Under the pieces are notes generated by a model. The model searched no databases and had not been told where the DNA came from. It saw nothing but the letters and a program-made list of their open reading frames with translations. Below are positions 11,436-22,183 of a stretch of DNA of 64,000 nucleotides, piece by piece. Origin of the DNA: Irpex lacteus (Eukaryota; Basidiomycota; Agaricomycetes; Polyporales; Irpicaceae); contig MQVO02000024.1 in NCBI GenBank assembly GCA_001986395.2, positions 248,001 to 312,000 on the forward strand, written 5' to 3'. Both the position numbers and the translations under genes were made by a program. Numbering within the stretch: the first letter of the stretch is position 1; every line of letters begins with the position of its first letter.

Positions 11436-13949
11436 ATGGTGGACGACTCACAGACAGCTTTCACTACCCAATACCCCCAGTACGGTTTCGACATCGATAT
11501 GATGAAGGTGCGCACTCCCTCCGTTTTTTTGCCAGCGAAGAAGTCCTCCAGGGAAAAGCTGGGCCAGCGACGTGCGATAGCAGCAATCTCGCGCGAGCAG
11601 GTACAATTTGGACGGGAAGCGCGTGACGTTTCATGCGCTATCACGGAGACTAGCGTGTTTCAGCCCAAAGGAATTTCCTTACACTAGAAGAGCATGGCGG
11701 ATAGTCTGTTCATGTGCCCGGTGACTGCTTCGCTGGCAGTTCGACTGTTGATAAAGGAAGCAATAAACTAATTATAATTTCTGTTGTGCAGAGGTCCATG
11801 GACAGCGTCGGTGGTCCAGATGCCAAAAAGGCCCGTTGGTCTCCCAACTCATTCTCTGCAAACGGTGTTAATGGTCTCAGCAACGGGAACGCTTCTCGCG
11901 ATGCGTTCGCCAACTACGGTTACGGTCCCCAGGCCAGCATATCCCAGTCCGGGTTTAACAGCCACTCCCCATCTAATGCGTTCTCCTCCAACCCTCTGTA
12001 TTCTACCCCGTCTCTCTCCATTAACACCGCAACGAATGGCAACGGAATTGCTGGTCAAATGAGCCCCAACACCCAAGGCCCTTTCACGCCTCAAACTCAA
12101 CAGACACCTATTAGCGCAAACGGCAACAGCTACGGCGGGTTCGGTGGATATAACATGCTTATGGGCATGCCTGGTATGCTCAGCGGGTTTTACAACAACC
12201 AAATGAGCAACTTTAACCAGGTGCGTATTTATCATGCGCCAAGCACGGTTCGAATCGCTGATAGCCTTTACAGCAGGATTTCTCGCAACAAAGGCTTCCA
12301 CAGCTCCAGATCCCCACGCCTACCGCTGGCCCCTACTCCCCTGCCGTCCTTTCGGCGGCTGTTGGGGCTCAGGGCAATGCTACAGGACGGACCGTCTACA
12401 TTGGCAACCTTCCGCCTACAGCCTCCGTTGATGAGCTCCTTAACCTTGTCCACTTCGGTCCTCTTGAGTCTATCCGAGTTCTTCCCGAGAAGTCATGCGT
12501 CTTCTTGTCCTTCCTCGATGGCGCAACGGCTGCTGCATTCCACGCAGACGCTCTTATCAAGAAGTTGTCTCTTCACGGCCAGGAGCTGAAGATTGGCTGG
12601 GGCAAGCCCTCAGCTGTTCCCAGCGCGGTCGCTCTCGCTATCCAGCAGAGCAACGCTAGCAGGAACGTTTACCTCGGTAACCTCGATGAGGGTCTCACCG
12701 AGGAGGCACTGCGGGAGGACCTGAGTCGCTTCGGTCTCATTGACCAGGTGAAGATCGTCAGGGATAAGAACATTGGATTTGTACACTTCCTGAGCATCTC
12801 CACCGCCATCAAGGTATGTAACCACTTATCTTAAGCGTCTGCAAGTCGTCGTTAAGACGCCTACCAACAGGTTGTTAACACGCTCCCCGCTGAGCCTTCC
12901 TGGGCTGGTAAGCGAGTCAACTATGGCAAGGACCGATGCGCATATATTCCCAAGTCTCAGCAGGCGGCTGCTCAGGCCGCCCAAGCTGCTGCTGCACAAT
13001 CGCTCGTTGCACAGTCTGCAGCGGCGTTGTCCCCGATCAACACTAACGGCGTTGGGTTCGGCGCGGCATCGCCTTTGACGCCTTATCTGCCCTTCTCCCC
13101 TGCTGATGCGCTCAGCAACCTGAGCCAGCAGAGCCTGAACAGAACCGTCTACCTCGGCAACATCCACCCGGAGACGACTACGGAGGACCTCTGCAACTCG
13201 ATCCGTGGAGGCGTTCTGCAGAGCCTGAGATATATGCAGGATAAGCACATTGCCGTGAGTCATTCTCACGGGTGTATGCCACTGATCGATAGTGTTGACG
13301 ATTTTGTTCTGTAGTTTGTCACCTTTATCGACCCCGCTGCTGCGCTCTCGTTCTTCCAGATCGCTTCTTACCAAGGACTGTCACTTAACAACAGGAGGCT
13401 GAAGATTGGCTGGGGCAAGAACTCCGGCCCCATCCCTCCCGCACTCGCACTTGCTGTGCACTCGGGTGCGACACGAAATGTATACGTCGGCAACATCGAG
13501 GACTTCGATACGTTCAGCGACGAGAAGCTGAAGAGGGACTTCAGCGAGTACGGTGAGATTGAGCTCGTCAACTTCTTGAAGGAGAAGTGAGTAGCTTCGT
13601 TATTTCGCCATTGGTAGCGCGTGGGTGTTGACATCTGGTGCTTTGTAGGAACTGCGCGTTCGTCAACTTCACGAACATCTCGAACGCCATCAAGGCTATT
13701 GAAGGCATCAAGAACAAGCCTGACTACGCGAACTTGCGTATCGCGCATGGCAAGGATCGTTGTGCCAACCCGCCTCGCTCTGGTCCCCAGGGCGGCATGA
13801 GGCGCACTGCCAGTGGCAACGGCACTCTCGCGACGCCCATGAGCGCAGTCGACGCGGACCCTTCTCACTTTGAGATAGTCAAGTCCGACGCTGTCAACCT
13901 CGTCGATGAGAGCCAGAACCTCAACGAACTCGCTGTCGAGGCCGCCTGA
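11436..13949 (+). CDS. nrd1: RNA-binding protein with four RRM domains, Nrd1/Mrn1 type
   Basis: Predicted cytoplasmic mRNA-binding protein, orthologous in architecture to fission-yeast Nrd1 and budding-yeast Mrn1, which act in differentiation and mRNA fate. Exons 11436-11507, 11792-12220, 12274-12813, 12871-13254, 13315-13586 and 13649-13949 give 665 residues. After a Ser/Asn/Gly/Gln-rich N-terminal ~200 residues, four RRMs begin near residues 205 (TVYIGNLP), 295 (NVYLGNLD), 437 (TVYLGNIH) and 528 (NVYVGNIE). RNP1-like strands include GFVHF, AFVTF and AFVNF. Two RRMs end in the LKIGWGK signature shared by this family. An Ala/Gln-rich linker lies between RRM2 and RRM3. Intron 1 is 284 bp, much longer than the other introns. 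The symbol follows the fission-yeast gene; it must not be confused with the unrelated budding-yeast termination factor of the same name. Confidence 0.87.
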
Positions 13950-14802
13950 ACGGCTAGCCAGCCAACTTGAAAACCCGTCACGGTGCTCCACGTCTTCGGC
14001 GACGTTTGCCTCTTCTAACCCTCTCGGTACAATATGCTCGTTCGATACCCAACCCGACTGTTCGGCTTTCTTTTCCCCTGTGCTCTCTCACCTCTGCTGT
14101 CATTACTCGTCTCTCCTCAGCTGTATCGACGCGTCGTTCACTGCGATGAAGGACTTTCATCCCCTAATACCGCCCCTGCACCCAACCTCAAGTGGTTGGA
14201 CGCGATTGGTCACGGTTCCGCTTGTCGTGGATACAACGTGTACAGTCTCTCATTAGATGAGGTGTACATTTCGTTCCTCGGCATTATTTCGTTGGCGGAC
14301 ATTTGGGCTATTGGTTGTCCCCTCATTTATACAATTCGTCTTCTCGCCGTATGCTACCTTTTATTGCTCCTTCTTTCCTTGTGCCATCCTTCGTAGTTCG
14401 AAGCTTACCCAGTGTGTCTCTCTGTCTCTCCATCGTGTTCTATCAAAAGCCTCGTTATTCGTCTTACAACACAGTCTGCACCCTCCTCGTCGTTCGTTGC
14501 TGTGGTGGTGTCCCCTCGAACCCTGAACCATATTTTCGTCTCTGGTTATGATACGGGTACTGTCTGATATGTCGAACTGCATTAATACTGCATGTACATA
14601 TTTCACTGTCTGTTTCAATCTAGTCAGGTGCTCGGTGTATCTGTGTGCTGAGTTTTTGGAAGTTGAGAACTGCCTTTTAGGGACGGGTACTTTACTTCGC
14701 TTGTCACCTGAACCTGAACGTCCACTGGCCTCGACCCAGCATTTATCTCAACAGGCGATATCAAAGCTTCATATTACATCTAAGAACCCTAACACCACGG
14801 CT
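13950..14802. other. Convergent 3' region of nrd1 and the DUF302 gene
   Basis: About 0.85 kb between two stop codons. The nrd1-proximal part is T/C-rich and looks like a long 3' untranslated region. No coding signal with splice support is seen. Confidence 0.5.
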
Positions 14803-15441
14803 CTACAGCTTATTCCCGACAGTCAAGACCTTATTGACCAACAGCTCTAACTTTCTATCCAGGTTCTCCAAGGCGGCCTTCATCTCAGCGTTGCAAGGAC
14901 CACCCGCACCCATCACAGAACTCGGTAGGTCGTACACGATCCTCGTGCCTCCGTTCTCCGTCTCCTGGACGAGAAGCTTCGGAGGAATGTGCAGGCCAGC
15001 GGCCATGTCGTTCTGGAGAACGCCAGCTGCGAGGAGCGGGTTCCCGATAGTGTAGACGACTGTCTCGCGGAACTTGCGTTCGTGGTTGAAGTAGGCCTCC
15101 ATCCACTGGGCGTGTGAGCCTGCTGCAAATAGCCTGAAAATACTGTGAGTATTACTTCTTTGGACTGAGGATCTGAGCTTCGCAGAGCAGTATAGCGTAC
15201 GATACGAGCCGGAGACGGAGAGAACGTACAGGAAATCCCGCTTGCCCTCCGTCATGCCATTTATCGCCTTCTCCAGCTCCCCTCGTGTCCGCGCGGCCGC
15301 GAGCTGCTGCATCAAGTTGAACCCTGCCTTCTCCACGTTCAGCTCGCTGCTCAACGCGACGATGACGGCCTTGATCGGCTTCGGAGAGCTGACTATGACG
15401 CGTTGGGTGGTATAGGTGAGGGTTTGCTTCGTGACTGACAT
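14803..15441 (-). CDS. DUF302-domain protein
   Basis: Small soluble protein of unknown biochemical function. Exons 15230-15441 and 14803-15133 give 180 residues in an uninterrupted frame. The C-terminal half carries the DUF302 pattern: YTIGNPLLAAGVL, a hydrophobic turn, then PPKLLVQE and a short strand RIVYDLPSS. The N-terminal half is a predicted alpha/beta segment. Another acceptor (cacag instead of ttttcag) would add three residues at the junction without breaking the frame. There is no signal peptide or membrane segment. DUF302 proteins are widespread in bacteria and fungi and have no settled role. Confidence 0.75.
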   Translation of the reverse strand: MSVTKQTLTYTTQRVIVSSPKPIKAVIVALSSELNVEKAGFNLMQQLAAARTRGELEKAINGMTEGKRDFLYVLSVSGSYRTLYCSAKLRSSVQRSNTHSIFRLFAAGSHAQWMEAYFNHERKFRETVVYTIGNPLLAAGVLQNDMAAGLHIPPKLLVQETENGGTRIVYDLPSSVMGAGGPCNAEMKAALENLDRKLELLVNKVLTVGNKL

Positions 15442-16617
15442 CGTGTCGCTGTCAGGGTTTCGCGGGGTGGCTTGGGTGGGGAAGTATGCCTATGGAGGTG
15501 AGTGGTATCGCAGAAAAGCCAAGCTCAATGCGTGGCTGTGTGGGTCGAGTGGGTGGGTGGGTAGCGCCGAGGGTGGCAGGGAATGCTTAGAAGAGGTGAG
15601 TCCGAGTCGGCCTCTCATTTATATACCTCGGGAGTGTAGGCCTTGACATAATCCAATAGTCATCTTGCTGCTACATGGATGGCCACGTCCGTCTTTCCGG
15701 CAGGGCCACTACTCGAACAAGGCCCGTTCATTATTGTATTTCGCAGATCCTTGTTCGACTCGGACGTCGTGGCCCTCGGCTTGGAGTGATTGGCCTCAGG
15801 AACTCCGGGATGTGCCATGCGAAGGCCTCGGAACTGGATGTGATTAGGACATACCCGAAGGCCAAACAAGGTTCCTTGCAATTACGATGGCATGTGTTTT
15901 TCTCTTCAATGGAAGTGACTGTTGACGGTATGTCGATTGCAATAAGTAAACGAACACGACGCAAACGCATGTTTGCCTCCGTCGTATGATTCGCAACCAC
16001 GGCCATCGGCTTTGTGCAATGAGAGTTTCCTCAGGCTGCTGTCGCAACGATAGGAGAATGCCTATTCGACCTGCGCTGTTTCGTGAGAATCACACGCGGC
16101 CAGCTCGTGGCTTTAGATTGTGATAACGTTGTGATCTACCTGGCAGAGAACTGTACGTACTCAGCGGTATCACGCAATGGATACCATCATCCCACCCGCG
16201 GAAATATTCACTCACATCTCAACGACGGAGCGCAGACGTTTATATAGGCAAGATATGGATACGGATATGAAGATTAAGTTACGAATTGAATATGGGTACA
16301 GCACTGTATTCGACACCATCAAACAAAGAAGTAGTAGACGTAATCAGTAAGACAACAGAGCAACCAAAAAGACCGATCAGAGAGAGGGAGAGAGAAACGC
16401 GAGACGACAGAGACGAGGATGTAGCATAGGATAGGAGAATAAGGGGTGTATGATGCTTGAAGTCTAGGAGGGATTGCTTGGACGAAGAACGAGGTGCGGG
16501 TATCATCACAAGAGCGAGGTTGCAGAAATCCAGAGGGGAGCGAAGGACAAAGAGGAAGGAGGCGGGCATAGCAACGCAACGAAGAAGCAGAAGACGGGAT
16601 TTTCACCCACCCCACCC
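15442..16617. other. Intergenic region between the DUF302 gene and noxR
   Basis: About 1.2 kb. It should contain the DUF302 promoter (near 15442-15700) and the noxR 3' end. The part near 16270-16560 is purine-rich on the plus strand (CT-rich on the noxR strand), consistent with an untranslated region. No gene is supported. Confidence 0.5.
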
Positions 16618-18582
16618 CTACTTCGTGTCAGTGCACCAAACCTCCAACTTGCCCTCCGGCTTGCCCTTTGCGCTCTCCCTGGCGGTCTCGATGGCGAGTT
16701 CGTAGTCCGACTCGTCACGGAGGGTGACCTTGCCTCCGTCCTCGTCTTTGAACTTCATACCCAGCTCGGTGAACGATTTGCCGAACTTGGCCGTCACGCG
16801 GTCGATGAAGTCTTCGAAGCCGAGCGACGCGTCGAGTGCCATGCCGCGCACGTCGTCTTGATAGTGGATCTAAAGCACAGAAAAAGAGAATTTATTAGAC
16901 ATTTAAAAAAAGATAGATGAGATGGAGAAAGACAAACCTTGACGCGGATCTTGGTCATCTCAAACGGCGCATCATCATAATCCCCACTAACATACCCCTC
17001 CTCCTCTTCATAATACGTACTCCTCGTCGGTGCCCTCCTCGACATCTTCCTCCTCATCGTCCCGCCCACGCTGCTCGGCGCATACGAACTCGGCGCCACG
17101 CTCCTCGCGCGCATCGGCGGCGGACCAGCCTGCGGGCCCGCGTTGTTCTTTGCCCAATTCGCCACTCTGTCTCCTGGAGATCGCTGGGACTGCGGGACGG
17201 GAGGGACGGGCGGTGCGTCTTCGGCGCCGCCGTACGAGTCGAGGTAGTCGTCGTAGAACTCGGTGAGTCGGCTGTCGTTGCGGCCGCTCCCGCTTTGGGG
17301 GGACGTGCGGGAGGATCCTGCGCCCGCGGCGACGGCAGCGGCTGCTGCACCGGTGGCGTTGATGGGTGAGGGTCCACCGCCTGGACGACGGACGGATAGG
17401 CTACGGGTGGTGTTCAGGCCGGGACCCGGGGGCATGCGGTTGCCTGCGGAGGTGGCGCTACGTGCGAGACCTGCGGCGGCGGCACCACCGATGGCGGCGC
17501 CTGCGACAGAGCCTCCGGCTTCGGACGATGGGGCGGAGGCGGCGCGTATACGGTCGCGAGCATCGGGGGGAACTGTGATGGTCGTCTTGGCGCGCTGGAG
17601 AGAGGGAAGTGGGCGGTCGACGTCTGGTACTGCGGGACCTGTGAGCGCAAAATTAGAAACAATGTGAAATGTTAGAAGATCAGATGGCGGTGACAATGCG
17701 AATGTGACGTACGAGAAGTAACTGAGACGGTTGCTGCGCGGGCAAGACCACCGCTTGCTGCGGCGACTCCCTCGTCGAGGACAACACCCGACGGGGTGAC
17801 GCCCTGCCTTAGACGAGTGACACCTGTGAACGTCGTGTAGGTCTCGTTTGCGTCTGAGGTAGCGACGAGTTTCTATCAGGGGAGCAATCATGCGATGAGA
17901 TTGTGGTAATAGGATGGTAAGATAGATGACTTACAGCTTTGCCCATGTAATCCTTGGTCTTGGCGTTCTTGAGTTTGTTCTCTGAGGGGCGGTAGAGCAC
18001 ACCGACGGGCTAGCAGTAGCCAATGAGCAAGGGTCAAAAAGTAATGTGAACAGAACATACAATGCTGAAGACAGTGTATCCCTCTCCACGGTCGGCGATC
18101 GCATCGTCGATTACGTTGTGTTCGTCCGTCGCCTTCTCCTTCCTCGCCTCCTCCATCTCCTGCAAACCACCCGCAACATCGCCCAAGTATATCTGGGACA
18201 ACGCCTTGTTGAACAGCACCTCTGCCGAGTACAGCTTAAACTTCAACCCGAGCTGCTCGTAGTTGATATTCTGGTTGCCACGGAGGTAGAGCAACGCATC
18301 TTCGAAGTCTCTGAGCGCGAGATCGTACCGCTGCAGCAGGAAGTTGGACACTCCGCACTGGAAGTATGCGACGGCGAGGAACTGGTCGAGCTGGGTGGCT
18401 GCTTGGAACTGTTCGACGGCGGCTTCGTGCTCGCCCAAGGTCGCGTAGATGAGACCGATGTTGGTGAGGATCTTGGACGAGTCGGCGATCTCTGAGAAGA
18501 GCTGGATGGCCTTTTCAAAGTCTTCTTCGTCGTAGGCCTTGAGGGCGGCGGCCCATGTCTCGAGCTCGGCTTTAAGTGACAT
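16618..18582 (-). CDS. noxR: NADPH oxidase regulator NoxR (p67phox-like)
   Basis: Cytosolic activator of fungal NADPH oxidases; in the known fungal system it links Rac to Nox and controls superoxide at hyphal tips and during fruiting. Exons 18061-18582, 17935-18009, 17713-17872, 16938-17638 and 16869-16618 give 569 residues, the usual size. Residues 1 to about 170 form four TPR-like helical repeats (AALKAYDEEDFEKAIQLF, LGEHEAAVEQF, YFQCGVSNFLLQRYDLAL, FNKALSQIYLGD). Just after them comes the conserved region ending VGVLYRPSENK. A Pro/Ser/Gly-rich disordered middle follows. The last ~85 residues are a PB1 domain containing GFEDFIDRV, an acidic DEDGG turn and VTLRDESDYELAI. As in other fungal NoxR proteins I see no SH3 domain. 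The Nox catalytic subunit is not in this window. Confidence 0.9.
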
Positions 18583-20817
18583 GTTAATTGGTGTGTGTTG
18601 CTGGTGATCAGTGACTACGTTGTTGATGGCGAAGGAGAGACTGTGAGCGTTCCAGACGCTGGGAAGGTCAACAACAAGGCCGGCTTGGAGAGGAGAAGGA
18701 ACGACGAAGAGGAAAAGAAAAAGGAGAGCACAAGGTCAGAAGACGAAGAGGGAGGATGACCTGAGGAAAGAAGGAGAGATGGGAGTCGAGAAATGGGATT
18801 GCGGGAGAGGAGGGCTGTGCGAAATGATGGAGGGCTGGTGATGGCGACGGCCGACGTCGAAAGATGCCGTCTATCAAAAGTGTCTCAGTCTCACGCTGAA
18901 CAACGTCCTGCACGCTCAGCGCGGTCGTCGGGGTCGTCGCTGTCGTCTGGCGGTGGCGGTGGGCGGGGAGGCAATGTCGTGAGGCGGGTTACTCGCGCGG
19001 AGGGTGGAGAGGACGATGGACCGCCGGGTATTGTTGTTTTATATCCTCGGATTATTGTTTTTCTTTAGCTCTCAATAATTATCGCAGCTGATCTATTACA
19101 GCATCCCCAGACTGTGCTTCCGATTACCTGCAGCGGGTGCAGGCTTTGTTCTCAAGCCAAGGAGCCTTCTCTCATGCATCCATCTCCCTGGCGATAGCAT
19201 CCCGACCTCGATGTTTCTGGCTCAGGCCCGACAATCCCAGGCTCGGTCTCGCTCGCAATTACATCAAGCACGTATGTTACGCTCTGTTACATATATCTCA
19301 CTTTGACGGTACTCTCTGCAACACCTGCCCACTTCACTTGGCATCTGGCGTTTCACGAGCGTTCTCGCCAGACGCACAACGGAACATGCATCTGCACGAT
19401 CGCAATTGTGCGCACACAAGGCAAGTCAGGCTCTCCTTTCCGCGGGCACGCTGCTCACATTGCCGCAAGAGAACAAAGAGAAGGCGGGTTGTTGCCATGC
19501 TACGACCCAAACGTGGAAAGCAGCCCGCACCTGAGTGGAGTGTTGTGGGAGATGTGAGAGATGCGGACGTGCATACGCTCTCTTCTCTCCGCCTCCGTCA
19601 CAGGCATGATATCGGTCGTGCCCTGACCAGATCCCCCCGCATGCGGTCTGTCACAGCCGCTGATGCTACGGGTGCCCATGCAGCAATGACTGCGACATAA
19701 TGGAGTACGCACGACCCGGCTAGACTCCTTCATCGGCAGGATACCAACAACCCAAGCCCAAAGTTGAACACTCCAAGGACGAATTCACGAAGAGTGAATT
19801 TGTAGAACTTTCACAGTCTCGGAGACGTTGATGGCAACATTTGTAGGCGTCTGGTTCCTCCCAGTTCGTGCTGATTCAATTTAGTCTTTCGATATCGTAA
19901 GGAACACCGTGGTTGCGATGGAGACCACCATGCATTGCGACGGCGCATGCGAAGAACGGAAGTTTCCTAGACCTAACCGGCTCCGTGGCCTCTATCGTGG
20001 GAAATACGATCCGTCGTGCTGCCTGCGGAAGTACGAACGTCGTATGCAGCTAGTCATAAGCTTCGTGGCGTCACGACATCCGTCCTTCTATTATCCTCGA
20101 GCGTCTTCTCCCGATGGTGAACACCAGGAATATCTTACCTTGCGGGGAAAGCGCTGTGATTAGAACTTGTGCATACCAGTACACGAAGCCTTGATGTCTG
20201 CATGGGAGTATATTTCGAAGTTTCGTCTGGTTACCTCGTATGTTCTTACGAGACAAGTAGGATGCAAGACGCTACTTGATCACGACATGAAACTGCGGTC
20301 AACCCGGCCGTGGCGCTGAGGCATATGTGGCCCTCCGTGCGATCGGTCGTTAAGATGTCCAAGGCGTCCAGGCCCCGAGTAGCGTACCGATGTTGTGGTA
20401 CACTTGCTGAAAGGGGTAAGTGAACGGGAATGTGAATGCGACAGCCAGAGGCTTTGTGGCGTAGGAGTAAGCGCCCCGAGTTAGGTCGCGGTCGTGCGGG
20501 CATAACTCGAGGATGCGCTGTCGAGATGAACGCATGTCACGTACGTGTTGTCGATTGCTGACACTAGCAGCGTGAGGCCACGATGATTGTGAGCAGCGCA
20601 ATTTGCGAACGTAGTGATGCTTCACGGTTCGGAAGAACCTTTATAGAGTAAGTTCTCCGGCTACAAAGCTGCACTATCACAACAGAGAAGATGCTATATG
20701 TCTATGGTATACTTTACAATAAAAATCTATATACTACAATCTAATGCACAGCTGCAGGCTGGCGAGTAAATGGAGACGTAACCAATATAGTACTACATAC
20801 GACCATGGCACTACTTG
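18583..20817. other. 2.2-kb stretch without a convincing gene
   Basis: It begins with the presumed noxR promoter (purine-rich on the plus strand to ~18800). The largest frames, 19137-19700 (+) and 20246-20625 (-), are rich in Arg, His and Cys, lack recognisable domains and show no good splice continuation. It could hold an untranslated RNA or a lineage-specific gene; I see neither directly. Confidence 0.5.
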
Positions 20818-21660
20818 TCATTGGCCTTTTGCCTTCTCCTCAGGCTGATCTGAGGCCTGTAATGCTTTGTAGAAAGCCACCAGCCCGGCTCCCGATTATC
20901 AAGTCCCAACCAGCGTTGCACCTTCAAGAATATCCTCGTCCGACGGAATCGAGTACTTAGCTCCCGGCGCGAGATCTTTGTTCGTATATATCGAGACAAA
21001 ATGCGTCATCCCGATCTGCGGGAAGTCGTCGTAGATGCGGGAGATGGTAAAGAAATGGCGCTGCGGGCGGTACTTCTCGGCCAACTGGAGCTCGTTAAGG
21101 GCACTGTCTAGAAGCTTCAATTTGTTTGCTGTGGAGTAGGGAACATGCTTCGGAATATGCGAATAGTGGCTGCTATCGTTCTTTTTGCCTGGTTCGGGCT
21201 CTTCGTCGCTGGACCCCAGTAGACTGCGAAACAGGAGAGCGTCCTGCACCACGTAGTAATCCGGGCCCAGCTTCCTTCCTAGCGCCTCGATCTCCTCGTT
21301 GCCCCAAACCCAGTCGAACAGCATGTCTGGGATGAAGCAGTCGGTGCCGTTTACCTAACTAGTTAGGTACCAAATACAGCGCCCTAAATATTTCATCCTT
21401 TCTCAGCGGTAACTGCTCCATGACCGTCGTTATAACCTACATCGCGACTTGTTAGCCTGAATAGAATCTGTGAGAGGTGCGCATGGATGTTTACTTACCT
21501 GGTCAAGATCACTCCCTGTCTTGTGTCCGCGCCACCAAGAATGGAGGTCCGCGTACAGCTTGGCGGGGTGCACGTCTTTTGGGACTATTTGAGCCTCGAT
21601 TGTGTGCATGATGAACAGCAGAGGCGGGGCTTCGGAACTGCCTCTGATGTCCGGGTCCAT
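20818..21660 (-). CDS. Conserved-looking small protein of unknown function
   Basis: I do not recognise the family. The model uses exons 21499-21660, 20922-21354 and 20818-20864, giving 213 residues. The first junction joins DLDQ to VNGTD through a GT-AG intron of 144 bp with a consensus gtaagt donor; reading through instead meets stops. The last intron (20865-20921, 57 bp) is optional: without it the protein stops at 20899 with eight fewer residues. The sequence is acidic and aromatic, with SWWRGHKTG, PDMLFDWVWG and a C-terminal FFTISRIYDDFP block. No signal peptide, membrane span or known catalytic motif is visible. The gene is divergent from TRP1 with about 520 bp between the start codons. 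It might be a restricted basidiomycete family, which is inference. Confidence 0.55.
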
Positions 21661-22183
21661 TATGTTCGAATGTGTGGATATTTGGAGAGTCTGGTCGACA
21701 GAGTAACGGAGTGCACTCTAATAAATGCGGGTTTGCAACAGGAAGTGCAAAAAAAAAGAAGTTGAAGCTTGAAGCTTGAGCTTGAAGGCTGGTTCACGAG
21801 CCTAGCTGTAAGCCTGTAGCAAAGACCTAGCGCTTCTGTGATAAGCGTCTATTTGCTCGATAAGGAATCTAGTAGAATGTCTACGCCACTTCGGGTACAG
21901 TAGCACTTCAAGTTTCAGTCACTGGACTCACACTTTGACTCGACTGCCACTTGCCCTCGGTCTCGCTCCGCCTCATTAGACGACCACCGCAGAGCCATCT
22001 TAAGCCGGTCGTCTTGTAAAAAGCCTTGTCGTTGTTGTTCCCATCTATCAGGTCCGTGTTTAGCGTTCAGATCGGAACTATGACAAGCACTCACTCTTAC
22101 CGGCCCTCATTAACTTAGGTCTACTGAACCTCACTCTAAATACTTCCAACTTTCGTTCTCTTACCCCTTACACACGGCCCACC
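21661..22183. promoter_or_regulatory. Divergent promoter region upstream of TRP1
   Basis: About 520 bp between two divergent start codons. Near 21761-21790 is a cluster of short direct repeats of the type gaagcttga. The 60 bp before the TRP1 ATG are C/T-rich, as is usual for fungal leaders, and the start context accATG fits a good initiation site. Confidence 0.5.

Noticed and set aside
12245..12262. B-box-like ggttcgaatcg inside an nrd1 intron
   Set aside because: No cloverleaf and no A box; the intron is only about 53 bp.
16917..17667. Plus-strand frames antisense to noxR
   Set aside because: They mirror the low-complexity middle of NoxR and lack any domain.
19137..19700. 187-codon open frame on the plus strand
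   Set aside because: Arg/His/Cys-rich composition, no domain, no splice partners; typical of a chance frame in GC-rich DNA.
21339..21356. A 16-nt 'intron' that would join two frames in the unknown gene
   Set aside because: Too short to be spliced; a single 144-bp intron gives a clean in-phase junction instead.
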